DNA of 64,000 nucleotides from Antedon mediterranea (Eukaryota; Echinodermata; Crinoidea; Comatulida; Antedonidae). The stretch is taken from positions 436,501-500,500 of the forward strand of contig NC_092676.1 in assembly GCF_964355755.1 (NCBI RefSeq), in the 5' to 3' direction. Positions 11,665-25,400 of this stretch are shown piece after piece; the stretch's first letter is position 1; each line of letters opens with the position of its first letter. The position numbers and the translations under genes are program-made. Under the pieces are notes generated by a model. That model saw nothing but the letters and a program-made list of their open reading frames with translations, searched no databases and was not told the DNA's origin.

Positions 11665-14600
11665 TTACAAAGCCAGGAATTCTTTCTTCTTCTTGTAGTA
11701 TTCATCTAAACGTATAATGCCATATCTAAAAAAAAAAAGATTGATTGTACTACTTAATTTGGTAGTTCATAAAAGTATACACCACCAAATTTTTGATTTA
11801 TTTGGTTTGTAAAATGTAATTAAAATGCTCTTGTAAATGATGCATATAAATACATGCAGTTTAATAGATAAACTTTTAAATTTCAAAGGTCGACATTAAT
11901 TCAATAAGGTCAGACTTACTGTAGGAAGTCAAAATCGATGACAGAGTTGTAAGCTTGTATTATGCCCCATAGTCCCCAAAACATATGAGAAGCCTTTATA
12001 GGAGAAAATGAAATGTTAAGTTAGTTTGGATTTTAGAATCCCCCAGTCTAAAAATATACCATCCCCTAGCACCCCCGCCTCTCAGAAGCGGCTTCATTAT
12101 TTTGTAACCTAGGATTACAAAACCCTTTTACAACATCCCTGTTAAGTAACATGATAAATTGTGTTTACATATTAACCTACCAATGCAAACTTATTAACAG
12201 TTGCATAGAATCTTTCTAGTTGTCCTTCCGTGATTGGTCCATCTATATTTTTTGCTTTGTTCCAATTGGTCAAATATTCTCTCAACCATTTCAATTGATA
12301 CTCTTTTCCAGGATAAAGATTGTAGTCAACTTCATCAATACCTGTAGTTAAAATCTTTCTTTATATTACTCTGAGTACATTAACATACAATATAACAGTT
12401 TTACTTTATAGTAGTATTATTTAAGTGTACCCATAAGAGGTACACCCCATCTCACCCGCTCAATCCTGCACTTACCGGCATATTCATTGAAATGGTTAGC
12501 AATATCAAAAGCTTGGTAGCTGTAGGATGCATATTCATAGTCAATGAACGAAACTTTGTCTAAAAAATAAAGATTTTAAACCAGATAGAGTTTGCGTATT
12601 TTACTCTGTGTACCTAATAATTATATATACATTTTTCATAAGGTCAATTTACCTTTGACCTTATCAAAAAGAACGTTCTCAAGTAGAAGATCATGATGTG
12701 TAAAAACAACGTTGTTATTGTCTTGTTTTGTCAACACTTCTTCTAACAAATCAATTTCTTTTGACAGAATATCAGCACTAGGATATTCTTTCAAATATCT
12801 AGAATGAAAGTAATTTTTATAAGAATGTTATTAAATGGCAAGTTTTTACTTATTGATTATTGAAAATGAGCATTGTTTGATTTTTCAAAAATATTTGGAA
12901 TTCAGCTCAGAAGTGTGTACTTTGTCTTGCCAGTTATAAATTAGCAACACCAAGATCATTTACTATAATGGTTTGACTGAATATTTTTATAAAAGTATTT
13001 TGCAGAATGAAATGATAAAAAACTACTTTTCATTTTTAAGAGGGTCATCAAATTTGGCTGGAAGTGCCTTTTGCCATTTTCTGAGCGTTTTGAAGAGTGT
13101 TGGTTCTGGAACAACACCCTCTGGTGGCTGAATACAATGCATTCGCACCAGCTCTTTTGCGATCAGCCTGTATAAAGATTGACAAAAAAAAAATGTAAAT
13201 TAGAAAATTACACTTATTTAAAGCTATGAGAATTGTTCACAAAATGTTAATTACGGTATCTAGTTTGCCTCTGTTAAGCTCTGTCCACAAAAAAGTGTGA
13301 TGTATCAAAATACATCACATTTTTTTGTTACATAAAGTTTGATTGTGTAGACATGACTTAAATCAAATTATTTTCACAGACAAGACTGCTTTTATGTACT
13401 GCTGTATAATAATTACAAGAACTACTAACTTTGCTATCTGTTCATCACGAACACTTTGCATTGTCAGCGTGACACCAGTAATATAATCATAACAAAGTCC
13501 ATTGTTGAAGATAACGTACAGTTCTGGACCACAATCGGCAGCAAAAAGAATTTGAAATGTTTTAATCTCGCTTTCACGGTCAATAATCACTTCGGTCTTC
13601 AAACCATAAATGCGGACAAGTACCATATTGGACTTGTTTTCACCCAAGTAGCATCCTATCAACTTGTTTGTAATCCCTGATGTAAATATCTGTGACAGTG
13701 GAAACTGGTTTTTAATATTTATTTAATAAATCTGAATGCATTGATTGGGTGGCCTATAATGTGCACAAAAATGCAACATTTCTTATTATTAATGGTGTAT
13801 TGCCTAAAAAAAAAAGAAAAATAAATCATTTTGTAATATTCAGTTCAAGAAAAATAATACTCATACTGTATAAACAAAAATTGTTTACAAATTATTTTGT
13901 CAGTTGGAAAATATATCTTTAATAATTTATAAAATATAGGCCTACATTCTTTTTATCAACAATTTTCTTTAATGATAGCTACAGAAGAGATGTTGCTAAT
14001 CTAGGCTAGCTATTTATTATACTCTACTCTATACGTCTAAACTTGTATAGCAGTTACTGTAGGATTAGGACCAAGGACAACTGGCCCCTATACTACTACT
14101 ACTAGGCTAGTAAACTACTGCTTTCTAGGGGATCCAGTCAAGTCGCCCCATCGCAAAGTCGCCCCATACAAAGTCGCCCAATACAAAGTCGCCCCATCGC
14201 AAAGTCGCCCCAAAACAAAGTCGCCCGGGCACAGTCGCCCCATCTCAAAGTCGCCCCATTACAAAGTCGCCCCATCGCAAATTCGCCCCATCGCAAAGTC
14301 GCCCAAACGCAAAGTCGCCCCATCGCAAAGTCGCCCACGGTTTTAATCATATCGGTCGTTTGATTTTTTAGGATAATATAATAAATGTATAAATGTGTAG
14401 TAGGCCTTCGTATAGATTTACAGTAGTTAAAACAATAACAGTGTTGTAAGACAATAAGTGTTATAGGCTACTTATTGATCATTTTGCATTTATTGACAAG
14501 TTATGTGTCTTAATTTTATAATGACTTTTCAAAATGAAGAAAAAAAAAGGGGATTTCATTGCCGATATGATTGTTTTACATGCAGGTATTAGTAAAATTA

Positions 14601-16318
14601 AAACGCGACATTTTGACCATGGAAAAACCATCGTACAGTATCGTGTGCGTGTTTGTTAAAAAGGGGAATCCCCGACGGTCAGCAGAAAGACGTAGCAGCT
14701 GTGAGGAAACAGATAACAGAAGGCGCAGCTCCGATTGGATTCAGAGAATGTTTCAGATGGCGAGTGGCCTTTTATTCAACAGCACAATGATCATTTTACT
14801 GAAGAAATTCTTTTCAATCCTTTTGGTTATAGAACATTCTAATTATAATGCCTAATAAATATCCTCATATCGGGTGTTTATTTAATTTTAAATTAAACAA
14901 GACAGTGAAGAGGCACGGAATAATACGTACACGGACGTACGACAAATACACACACGCACGTTATCATTTACGACATTATAGTAGTGATATGATGCAATTT
15001 TATAATGGATATAATGATGGTATTGCCTTTCCAGGAGTCTTACAATCAATGTTCACTGTAATACTATGTATATAATAGTAAACTGAATGTTTATAAATAA
15101 ATTGTTTTACGTAATTTGTTGCATACAAAATAAAAGATACAGACGTAGCCTATACGTTTCCTATAAAATATTTCACATTTAAATAATTATGTACTGTTAA
15201 ATGACATTATGCTGGATAATACTATATCTCAAACTATGTTTACAAATTTTCATTTTTTAAGCCACACATCTTTCTCATCATACTGATCTGTAAAATAAAA
15301 ACAAAAATCAATTATTAATATAGGCCTAAATAATAATAATAAATATTCATCGACCAAAGTAAAAATAATCTAGATCGTATAACATCATTTTATCGCGACC
15401 GATTTCGAACGCGACTGATATCATGTGGTAATGATTGAAATGTGGTATTATTATTATCATCGTAAAACTCCGGCGGGGTTTCCCCATCTTCAGATGGTGC
15501 GTTGTAGAGTGCGACAACGGCAACGGCGGAGTAATTACGGGGGTTTCCCTCTGGTAAGCTAGCACGAGTGCGACCGCGGAGTGATTAGTCGGGGGCTTCC
15601 TCTCTGATGATATGGGGGTGCGTGCCGATCGTGTGACCTGAGACTACATGGCGGGGCTTCCCCTTTTATGCCTACACGTTCAGTGTTATTTTGTGTATCA
15701 TTGCAACATTTTACGCACTTGTAAACTATTTTTTAACGTTTTGGGGCGAGTTTGCAATAGGGCGACTTTGTGATGGGGCGACTTTGCGATGGAGCGACTT
15801 TGCGTTGGGGCGACTTTGCGATGGGGCGACTTTGCGATAGGGCGACTGTGTCGGGGCGACTTTGTTTTGGGGCGACTTTGCAATGGGGCGACTGTGTAAG
15901 GGGCGACTTTGTATGGGGCGACTTTGCGATGGGGCGACTTGACTAGCATCCCTTTCTAGTTGGGATGGAGGAGGCCTACTTTAGGTAGTCACTATAAATA
16001 ATAATATGAACTACACGTGTCTTCCACCTTAAATTGGATATCGCTTTGAGTCCAGTTTGGTCGCACAACACTCATTAATTTTAGGCAGTCTTCTTTTTCA
16101 AATCCATCTCTAACAGTAACATCAATTCGTGGAATATCAACTTTATTATTAGGATCCATGTCTGATGTGATACCGCGGCGGTTTATGTGATGTGGTGTCA
16201 CTACACTATCTTTGAGATGGTTGTGGGATTCAGGATATTGTGTACGTACGCAATGAACCACATCGACCCTGGGAATAATTCCTGTTAAAGACAACTTGTT
16301 AGAAGATGTACCAATCAT
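11665..16318 (-). CDS. ETNK1: Ethanolamine kinase (ETNK family)
   Basis: Phosphorylates ethanolamine, first step of the CDP-ethanolamine route to phosphatidylethanolamine; cytosolic. Exons on the minus strand: 16318-16028, 13689-13430, 13167-13027, 12798-12653, 12559-12476, 12341-12181, 11993-11920, 11725-11665; 405 residues. Features in order: IPRIDVTVRDG; GITNKLIGCYLGE; VLVRIYGLKTE with the ATP-site region; FNNGLCYDYITG; the phosphotransfer loop HHDLLLENV (catalytic Asp and Asn kept, second His where human has Asn); metal-binding FIDYEYASY; DIANHFNEYAG; and ASHMFWGLWGIIQA near the end. The start is the first ATG of exon 1 (16316-16318). The first intron (2.3 kb) carries a foldback transposon. 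Invertebrates usually have one such gene, so the symbol covers ETNK1/ETNK2. Confidence 0.94.
13276..13360. mobile_element. MITE copy (AAGCTCTG family)
   Basis: Degenerate copy in an ethanolamine kinase intron, with GTGTGATGTA centre and the terminus CATAAAGTTTGATTGTGTAG. The first part of the left terminus is shortened. Confidence 0.75.
14129..15951. mobile_element. Foldback transposon with mirrored arrays of AAGTCGCCCC units
   Basis: Intronic element of 1.8 kb flanked by the 8-bp direct repeat CTTTCTAG (14121-14128 and 15952-15959). Its ends are inverted (GGGATCCAGTCAAGTCGCCC against GGATGCTAGTCAAGTCGCCC read from the other end). Each arm is an array of 13 units about 15-16 bp long of the type AAAGTCGCCCCATCGC (14140-14336 and 15743-15940). 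The interior has no recognisable transposase, so it is non-autonomous; the superfamily is uncertain (8-bp duplication fits hAT or MULE). Confidence 0.85.
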
Positions 16319-16461
16319 GGTATAGTAATACAAAATTGTGTTCGCTGATTGGCTAATCTTTTTTATCTAACACAATTTTACATGCGATCAAAGGTTGTTC
16401 AGTCACATGATCTCAATCAATTACCAGCAAAACAACAAAGTTTCTGAAATCAGAGTCTTTG
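16319..16461. promoter_or_regulatory. Divergent promoter, ethanolamine kinase / HPS5
   Basis: Only 143 bp separate the two start codons. The space holds an inverted CCAAT box (GATTGGCT near 16348-16355) and TCACATGA at 16403-16410, the palindromic M-box form bound by MITF/TFE bHLH-zip factors. No TATA box is evident. Confidence 0.65.
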
Positions 16462-19400
16462 ATGTACAAAATGCAGGTAGGTAGTAATATTTGGTAATCA
16501 ATGAATTGTATTTTTCGTTTATCGGTATGGCAGCTACTAGGCTAGCTTATATTTATACGTAGGGTAATAAAGTCTGGCAATTTGAAACAGTTTTGTGTGC
16601 GTTTTTAAACCCGTCCCATATCGTACGTACGGTCCTCTCTACTTTCTAGGCCCGGATAGGGTTTATCATAGCAAAGGTGAAACAGGTATGTACAGTAGTC
16701 CAGTGTTGTAAGAAGGAAGTAGGCCAATCCTAGGCCTACTTGTTGAGTTATTTTTCTCCCAGGGGGTTTGGGTCCAAATGCTGAAATGAAACTGGAAAAC
16801 GTTCTTCTCTTAATTAACAAAAGGCAGTAACATTTATCAATATATTTGAATACATGTAACATTTAATATTTAATATATTATTTTCTAAAAGTTAATACAA
16901 TAATAATATTATAATTAATATCAATAACATTCATTAATTAATTATTAATAACAAGATGATATGAATATTTTACTTGAAAAATGAAAGTTATACCTTTTTT
17001 ATTAAAAAAAAAATTTTTTCTAAATTTAAAATTAATTTGGAAAACAAATCTAGGCTTAATGACCTAATTGTTAATATTGTTATTTTTAATGAAGAATTTA
17101 AAGATATTCAATTCAATCATTTTATTTCGTCTTTCTTTCATCACCTTAGTTGCTAGTATCCGTGGTGGTTAGAGGAAATAAATCAATTGCAAACATCAAA
17201 CAATCTTGCATATTTTTTGTTTTTTCACAGCCAAGTTCCAGAATGATAATGTAAATAGTTAGCAATGCAATGTCAGAACCACTAGGCCAATCAAACGGAA
17301 TGAATTGGAGTGCCAGCCATTTACTTCTTGACAATGGTAACACAGAAGAACTCCTACTTCCCATCAAGGCTACAGAAAGGATTAAAGTATACTAGAATCG
17401 TTATTTTTTAGTATAAATTACTGCGATTTATCTGTATTGAAATCATATAACTTTCACATACCACTGGCAGTTGTGTATACTGGGGTATAAAAGTTGTACA
17501 CACACTGTAACATTTCTGAATAAATGTTTGTAAAGCTCTGTCTACACTATCAAACTTTATGTGAAAAAAAATGTTACATGGTGATGAAGTCATATCACTA
17601 CCATATTTGGGTATATCACACTAGTTTGATAGTATAGACTGAGATTTATTATCTGTATTGCATTGCAACCATATATATAAGTATAACTGTCTCATACCAC
17701 TGGTAGTTGTGTATATATATTGGGGTATAACAGTTGTAAGCATACTGTAAAATTGAAGATAACATAAGATTAAAAAAATAGGATTAAAAAAAAAAATTAT
17801 TTTGGTTAATATATTGCATCTATATTAATTGATTTTCAGTACACATGTGTGGCCTTGTCAAAACGTTTTATTGCATTTGGTGCTACCTCTGGTGGACTTT
17901 ATATTTTTCAAAGAGATACTCACAAATACTTACAAGTTATAGTAAACAAGGTTAGTTGTTTCATAATAATAAAATTGTGCTCTTATTTACTGTTCTTGTG
18001 TACACTTGGCCATCATTGACAGATACATTATAGTGTCAGATGATACATTATAGTATCAGGTGATACATTATAGTATCAGGTGACTTTAATGCTGGTGTTT
18101 ATACCATGCTATTTGAATGCCAAAAAACCAGCTTTATTTCCTTATGTTTCATCAATATTAATATATAATGTTATTGATGATGTCATAATTCTACCAATGT
18201 ATTTGTTTCATTCAGGTTAAATTTGAAACACTCTCAAATATTGTAGTGATATGATATCATCATGTCCATACCTATATGGGCACATATGTTTTTGTCACAT
18301 AAAATTTGATAGTGTAAACAGAGCTTAGTAATAATTCTTGTTTTATAGGAGGGCTCAGTAACCCATGTGAAGTTTGCACCAGATGATAATCTTGTTGGCT
18401 TATCTACCAAGTAAGTTAATTATTTCCTAACTGATTATATTTTCTTTCAAACTATCGTTTCTTGTTGAGTGAACCTTGTAGAAGTGTGTTAACAAAATGT
18501 AAGTAAGTTAGTAGTGTGTGCATGAATGAACCCAACTTTTTTTAAAGTTATACACAACTTTAACCCCAATCATGGAGAAATAAGTTAATTTTCACTAATA
18601 TCCAAACTCCCTATGTTGAATTGGGACACATCATTGAAACAATGCAACAATTACTTTATCATACCAAGCTATGCCGTTACACAGTTAATATCAATTACTT
18701 TATCATACCAAGCTATGCCGTTACACAGTTAATATCAATTACTTTATCATACCAAGCTATGCCGTTACACAGTTAATATCAATTACTTTATCATACCAAG
18801 CTATGCCGTTACACAGTTAATATCAATTACTTTATCATACCAAGCTATGCCGTTACACAGTTAATATCAATTACTTTATCATACCAAGCTATGCCGTTAC
18901 ACAGTTAATATCAATTACTTTATCATACCAAGCTATGCCGTTACACAGTTAATATCAATTACTTTATCATACCAAGCTATGCCGTTACACAGTTAATATC
19001 AAGATTATTAACTGTAGAGTATAATAAGAAAATAATAAGAACAACTTTAAAACTTTTATAATAACAATATTTATTCAACATCAATAGTTTACAGACAGTT
19101 TACATAGTTTATGGTGAAGACACACAGAAGCCAAAGTGACTTGTCTTTGTAGTCCGTAAGCATAAAACATAGACGGATGCATTACAATTACAAAAAAATG
19201 ACATTTTGAGACAGAAAAAGAAAAAATACAAAGTGAGATAAAGCAAAATAGTTTCAACTCCATGATGCAGTAGCAATAGTAGCTAGCAACATAATTATTA
19301 TTAGTATCCTCTTTGTTTTTTAGAACTACCGAATGATGTTTGAAAGTTTGTGTGCATATAGATATTAATAGTCTTTTTGTTAAAAGTATAATGTCTATAT

Positions 19401-22400
19401 CATCATCTAGCAAGTAACTGTTTTTTTAGAACTACCGAATGATGTTTGGAAGTTTGTGTGTATGTTTAACATATTATTATAAAAGTCTCCCTCTTTGTTT
19501 TTGTTTAAAGTAATGGGTATATCGTCATCTGGCAACTAAATGTTGTGAACCGAAAGAAACCAGAATTGTTGATGACATCATTCGCTCATAAAGGATCCAA
19601 CATCACCTGTCTACAATGGAATGATACCAGCCATAGACTATATTCAGGGGACAATAAGGGAAAAGTTACTTTAACTAATGTATACAGCAGAAAGGTAAGT
19701 AAGTTGCTTTAACCAGGGAGTTGTAATTAGGTTGCAACTCCCTGGTTAAACCAATGTTTTCATCAGAAATGTAAGATTGATTGATATTGATTGCAATCAA
19801 TCAATTCATCAATCAATCAATACTCAAATGAATTGACAAACTTTCCTGAGAATGATCCATTAGATCAAGGAGTGTAATTTAATATTTTGAAACTGATTTT
19901 GTAGGTGTCTGGACTTTTACAACTGCCAACGGCTCCTATCGTCAGCTTGGATTCAGCAATTGTTCAACTTGATTTCATTAAAGACTTCTTGCTTGTTTCG
20001 TCGCACAATAAATGTCATATTTGCAATATTAAAAGGTAACTTTGATTCCATGGACGACACATACCTAATTTACCAGTATGATATATACACTGGTAAAATA
20101 CAATACGCCAGTGTAAACAGTTTTTGTAAAGAATATTATGCTAATTAGAATATGTTACTATTACTGTATTGAAATATGGTGATAACCATATTGTTTGATA
20201 TTAACAGGTACGTTATTATTGGTTACTTTAAAACATTACTTGTACATTATCCGTCTCTTTAAAATCAACAAATGCTAATTATAACATTTAATTGTCTCTT
20301 TAAAATGTGTTTTATAAAATAGAATAAAACATTAGTCTACAATATGTAATTTTTAAAATAGAGACAATAATTTTGTATATAAATTTTAAAAATATATAAT
20401 ATATACACTATCGATCTTGATGAATGTAAAGTAATTTCTAGAAAATTGTATTATTATTTAGTCAGCTAATCTATTTAATTATTGTTTTTTTAAATAACTT
20501 GTATTTTTTATTGTTTTTTAGGCAGCAGTTTTACTCTGTTGGCAAAAAACTAAGGTGAGATATTTTGCATTGTAATTTAAAAGTTTTAATATGAACACCT
20601 TTAGTTATAACAGGCTGTACCAACCCTGAAGCATAAACGACTCTCCTTTTAAACTCTGACCATTCTTTCTGTGTCATTGTTATGTAATGATTTATATATA
20701 GTATATTTTTAACATCTTGTTCTTTTTTTAGAGATGGACTGTATGGCGCCTGTTTCTATTTGAAGAGTAAGGAGCCAGAGGATGTTGTCATTTACTCTGC
20801 TCGTCCAGGATCAAGACTTTGGGAGGTTTGCGTTTATATGTATTTAAACCAACCTCGTAAATAGGTTTTAATTTGTTCTGAAAGGAGTGAGTACGATCAA
20901 AGTGTATTGATCAAATCGTGGAAAAACTCTTTTCAGAACTAACTATACGTGGTGACGTACCACAAACTTTATATCAACAAATCACAATAATTTATTTCAA
21001 TTTTTGTATACTTATCGTGCAGGCTAATTTGAATGGGGAGGTTGTTGCGACACACCAGTTTAAACGACAACTTGCAATACCTGACCTCGCAATCATTAAT
21101 TTTCAGTAAGTTTATAACATCTGCTAGTAATATCTTACTTATTTTGAATACCATTATACTCTATTTACATACATGCCAACATATTTAGTGCAGAAAACTA
21201 CACATATATACTGTAACAAAATTCAGTTATCTTTGTAATCCGGGAGAAAATGTTGAAAAGCGGAAGCACAGGAGTGTTGGCATGTCTGTATTTAATTTAA
21301 ATTTTAGATTATCCATCAACTTGATTTAAATTTAATTTTATAATTTTACTTTTTGTTAGAGAGGATGAGCGATACCCAGAAACTGATGATCATCATCCAC
21401 CCCAGGCACTTAATTTCCCACGTTTGCTAAAAGTGTAAGTAAACTCTGATATCATTATTTCATAAAAAATCATGTGGGACACCTTCTATTTTTAAACATT
21501 TTGTAATCGTTTGTGCCAAAAACAAGCATTTCGGAAATGTTTAAGTAGATAAAATTAATGGGAGAGAATCGAATGAAGTTATTGACAATTTTAAAAACCT
21601 ACATTTATCATGAGAAATATGAAATATTTTAATTTATTTCTGTTGGCAGTGAACAGTTCATAATGTCTTGGAATGAGAAAGCCATCTATTTTCTGGATAC
21701 TAGCACTGGTAAGGTAGTGCTTTGGTCCAGGCCACCTGCAGGTATGCCATCCAAATAAAGGATTTCTTTCCAGTGAGGGCTTTAATTAGAATACCCGATA
21801 TATACATTAGGTTCACCCCGTTATTTTTAGGACCTTTCTGGGCATTTGCCCTTCTACCATAATTCCTAGATCCGTCACTGAGCTGTATCCCATATATTTC
21901 CTAAAGCTCTGTCTACACTATCAAACTAGTTCGACAAAAAAGTGTTATGTGCCCAAATATGGTAGTGATATGCTTAAATATGGTAGTGATATGACATCAT
22001 GTTCATAAATGGGCACATCACACTTTTTTGTCACATAAAGTTTGATAGTGTAGACAGAGCTTCAGAGTGATAAAATAAATCTCAATGTATGAATATGCAT
22101 TATGTCATCCATTAGCTCTCAACAATTACATTACAGTATTTTGTTGTTTGTTGTTTTGAAGGTATACAGTTCTTGTCTAGTTATAAATCTGAAATTTACT
22201 ACCTAGACAACCAAAGCAGGATAAATAAACTGTCGTTTTTGACGATCGAACGATGCATTGTGCGACTGTTCATCAAGAAAGCTTGGAAACTCTGTGCTTC
22301 CGTTTGTCACCAGTTCTCAGAAAACCTCACCACAATAAAATCAAAGAGACTCGTGTCTGTTAACTTTCTAAAAGACATCAAAGAAAATTTAACCAAACTT

Positions 22401-25400
22401 GAAAAGACAGAAGATTTGATTGGCTCTCTAGATGATGTGATTTATCAAGTAGAGCAATTTATTATGGAAGTGGGACACTCTGGATCGAGTAGTAGAAGAA
22501 GTAGTATTGAATCTGCGGAGAGTGTACGATTGGAGTCGGGGATCTACCTCGTTAAAAGTCGTAGAAGTAGTGAGGAATCCTTAGAGAGAATGCTGCAAAG
22601 TATGAATGAAGACCATTCTCTTCCTGCTTCCCCAAATCTTGTTGATAATGGTAATGTACTTAATGATACAAAAGAGTTTAATCATAATGAACTTAGTGTT
22701 GAAACTAAGCAACAACTTAATGGAGGCTCAGTAGTGAACCCAAGTATATCTCAAGTATGTGAAGATAATTTTCAAAAAGATTTGATTTCGCAACAAAATG
22801 TTGAATTAACTGAAGAAAACTTCCAGAAATGTCTTTCAAGCCAGGAGGATAGTGAACCACAAAGTAAATGTGGGGAAAGCAGAGTAGGTGGAGTGATAGC
22901 TGCTGAATATCAAGAAACCGGTATATCAATGATCAATGTAGATTGCCTAAAGTCAACAGATATTCAACACAATGATATTGAATTCAAACCTACATCACCA
23001 GAACTTGCAAAAAGTCACAATACGATAATTGCAGAGACAAACATAATTGCAGACGTATCGAAACAGTCTAGCGATGAAATAGTAGATGATTCTCGTGATT
23101 TGGTATTATCGAAAACTCCTGTCGTCATAGTTACTGCTCATTCTGTAAATGAAACTGGAGACAGAAATGAAACTGAGAATGTTGTAGATTTGAATGAAAA
23201 CGAGAAAAGTGATTTGTTTGCTGAAAGTGCGTATGAACCTGTCATGCGAAGAACTGAAAGCTTCTCAGGTTCAAGTAACCATGACAAAAGGACAATAATT
23301 GAAAGAAGTAAATCGATGTCAAATTATGAGTCTACAAGTCCAAAACCTTCAAGAAAACTTAGAAAAAAGAAGAGTAAAACTAAAAGCAGAGTAGCGGAAA
23401 TTGGTAATGTTTCATTCTTGTTTTCTTAAGATAATTTATCACATCAACCAAATGTTGTTAATTAACAAGGAAATAACACTCCTTCTAAATTACTATCTTA
23501 ATAAGTACATTGTTTCAGAAACATTTTATAAGAATTAGCAATAATAGTTTGTTTAACCTTTTGCATATAATTTTGTTAATAATTTGCTCTTAAAGTATTA
23601 TTACTTTTTAACATTTTTGTAAAATTGTAGCAAATGTTAGTTTAATTTTGTCTTTCAGGTGAAGTGAAAAAATCAAAAGACAAAGTAAGTATATTAGAAG
23701 ATAAAAAAGCAGATGAGCCGCTGAAGCCACGCCCAATTAATTTGAATTTATCAAATAAGTCACCGTCAAGAAGATCAAATAGCCCACTCTTTGAGAAGCT
23801 TTTTGAGTCGGATGAAACAAAAGGTTCGGGGCAACGACAGATTTCAATTCCATTTGCAGCTGTCAAAGTTAGGTAAGCAATTCTAAAGCCCTGTCCACAC
23901 TATCAAAGTTTATGTGATGTGCCCATATATGGACATCACTACCATATTTGAGCATATCACTTTCAAATTTTGCCACATCACACTTTTTTGTCAAACTAGT
24001 TTGATAGTGGTAGACAGAGCTTAAAGCAATTTGTAAAATTATAATTAGAAAAGTAAAACTAACTTTCTCATATGTAATTTAAATATGTTTGTATTGTGTA
24101 AGGTTGTCCTACATACATATTTCATAGGTTGAGTTGGAGACACACCCATTGAGAAGTGTTGTTTAAACAGCATTAAACTAATTTAATATTTGTATATTCC
24201 AGCCTCAGTTCAACTTACTCAAAAACGAAAGAATTTGTAAAAGCTAAACTTGACTCAAATAAGAAATCACCAGTCACAGTTGAGGATGAAATGATGTCAT
24301 CATCAGGTCAAGTTTCACCTGTAGCACCAATAGACGTGACTGACACAGGTGATATTTTGGTGAAAGCGTGTGAAACATCCGAAAACTATTCACCGTTTGA
24401 AGAAGCTACTATCTCTACAAGGTGAGATTCTCTCCTCTTTTATCATTCCTACTGTAGATTTAAAAACTTGAGAAAGTACTCAGACATATGTTTAAAATGC
24501 TTAAATTAGGCCAATGAAGTAAACGTTTAAATTAGGCCAATGAAGTAAACGTTTAAATTAGGCCAATGAAGTAAACGTTTAAATTAGGCCAATAAAGTAA
24601 ACGTTTAAATTAGGCCAATGAAGTAAACGTTTAAATTAGGCCAATGAAGTAAACGTTTTCAGTTTTAAATTCAGGTACAATTAATTGCTTTATGTTTTTC
24701 ATGTTGTCTTTCGTGTTTTATGTCAATTAAAATCAATAATCCTGAATTTACTGTGTTGCATAAAAATAACTTTATTTTTGTTTCTAGGATAAAATTACAG
24801 CATCCTCTAATACTCTACGATATTAATATGTGTCGTGAAGTGTTAGAGCAATGGCTGTTGGACCTGCAAACGGCCTATGAAACTAATCAGCAGTTTAAAC
24901 CAGAGGTAACAGGCGTTGATGAAGAAAATGAGCTTACAGAAAATCAGACGCAAACTGACACAACGATACTTGACACTAAAATTGAGTCAGTTGAACACGA
25001 TAATTTGGTACAGGCAGTAGAAGAAAATGAATCGGTTGAAAGTGACGATCAACTACCAGAAGAAGACAAAACAAGCCTTCCTAAAGACAATGAGAAGAGC
25101 AAAGATGATGAAGTAGTGAAGTTAGTTACAAAAAATAAGCAGACTGAATACGAGCATCACTTACAAGAAGAAACAGACTGTGATGAAACACTTTCAAATC
25201 TTGAACTAATTACTGATTCTAGTGTTGGTAGTTCTTGGAATTTCCCATTGAGAGATTCTCTCCATGATCATGCATCTCAGCTACTTATGATGTGCTTTGA
25301 GATCCAACTTTTTCCAGATCTTAAACATTTGAATCTCAACCAATCAAATGAAATCTCAGCAACCAATCAGAATCCATCTCTAACATTTGAAGCAGCAGAT

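Noticed and set aside
14138-15949. Open frames over the GTCGCCC arrays
   Set aside because: Translations of short-period repeats in transposon arms.
16319-16333. Ethanolamine kinase start further upstream
   Set aside because: The extra codons begin with TTG, not ATG; the first ATG is at 16316-16318.
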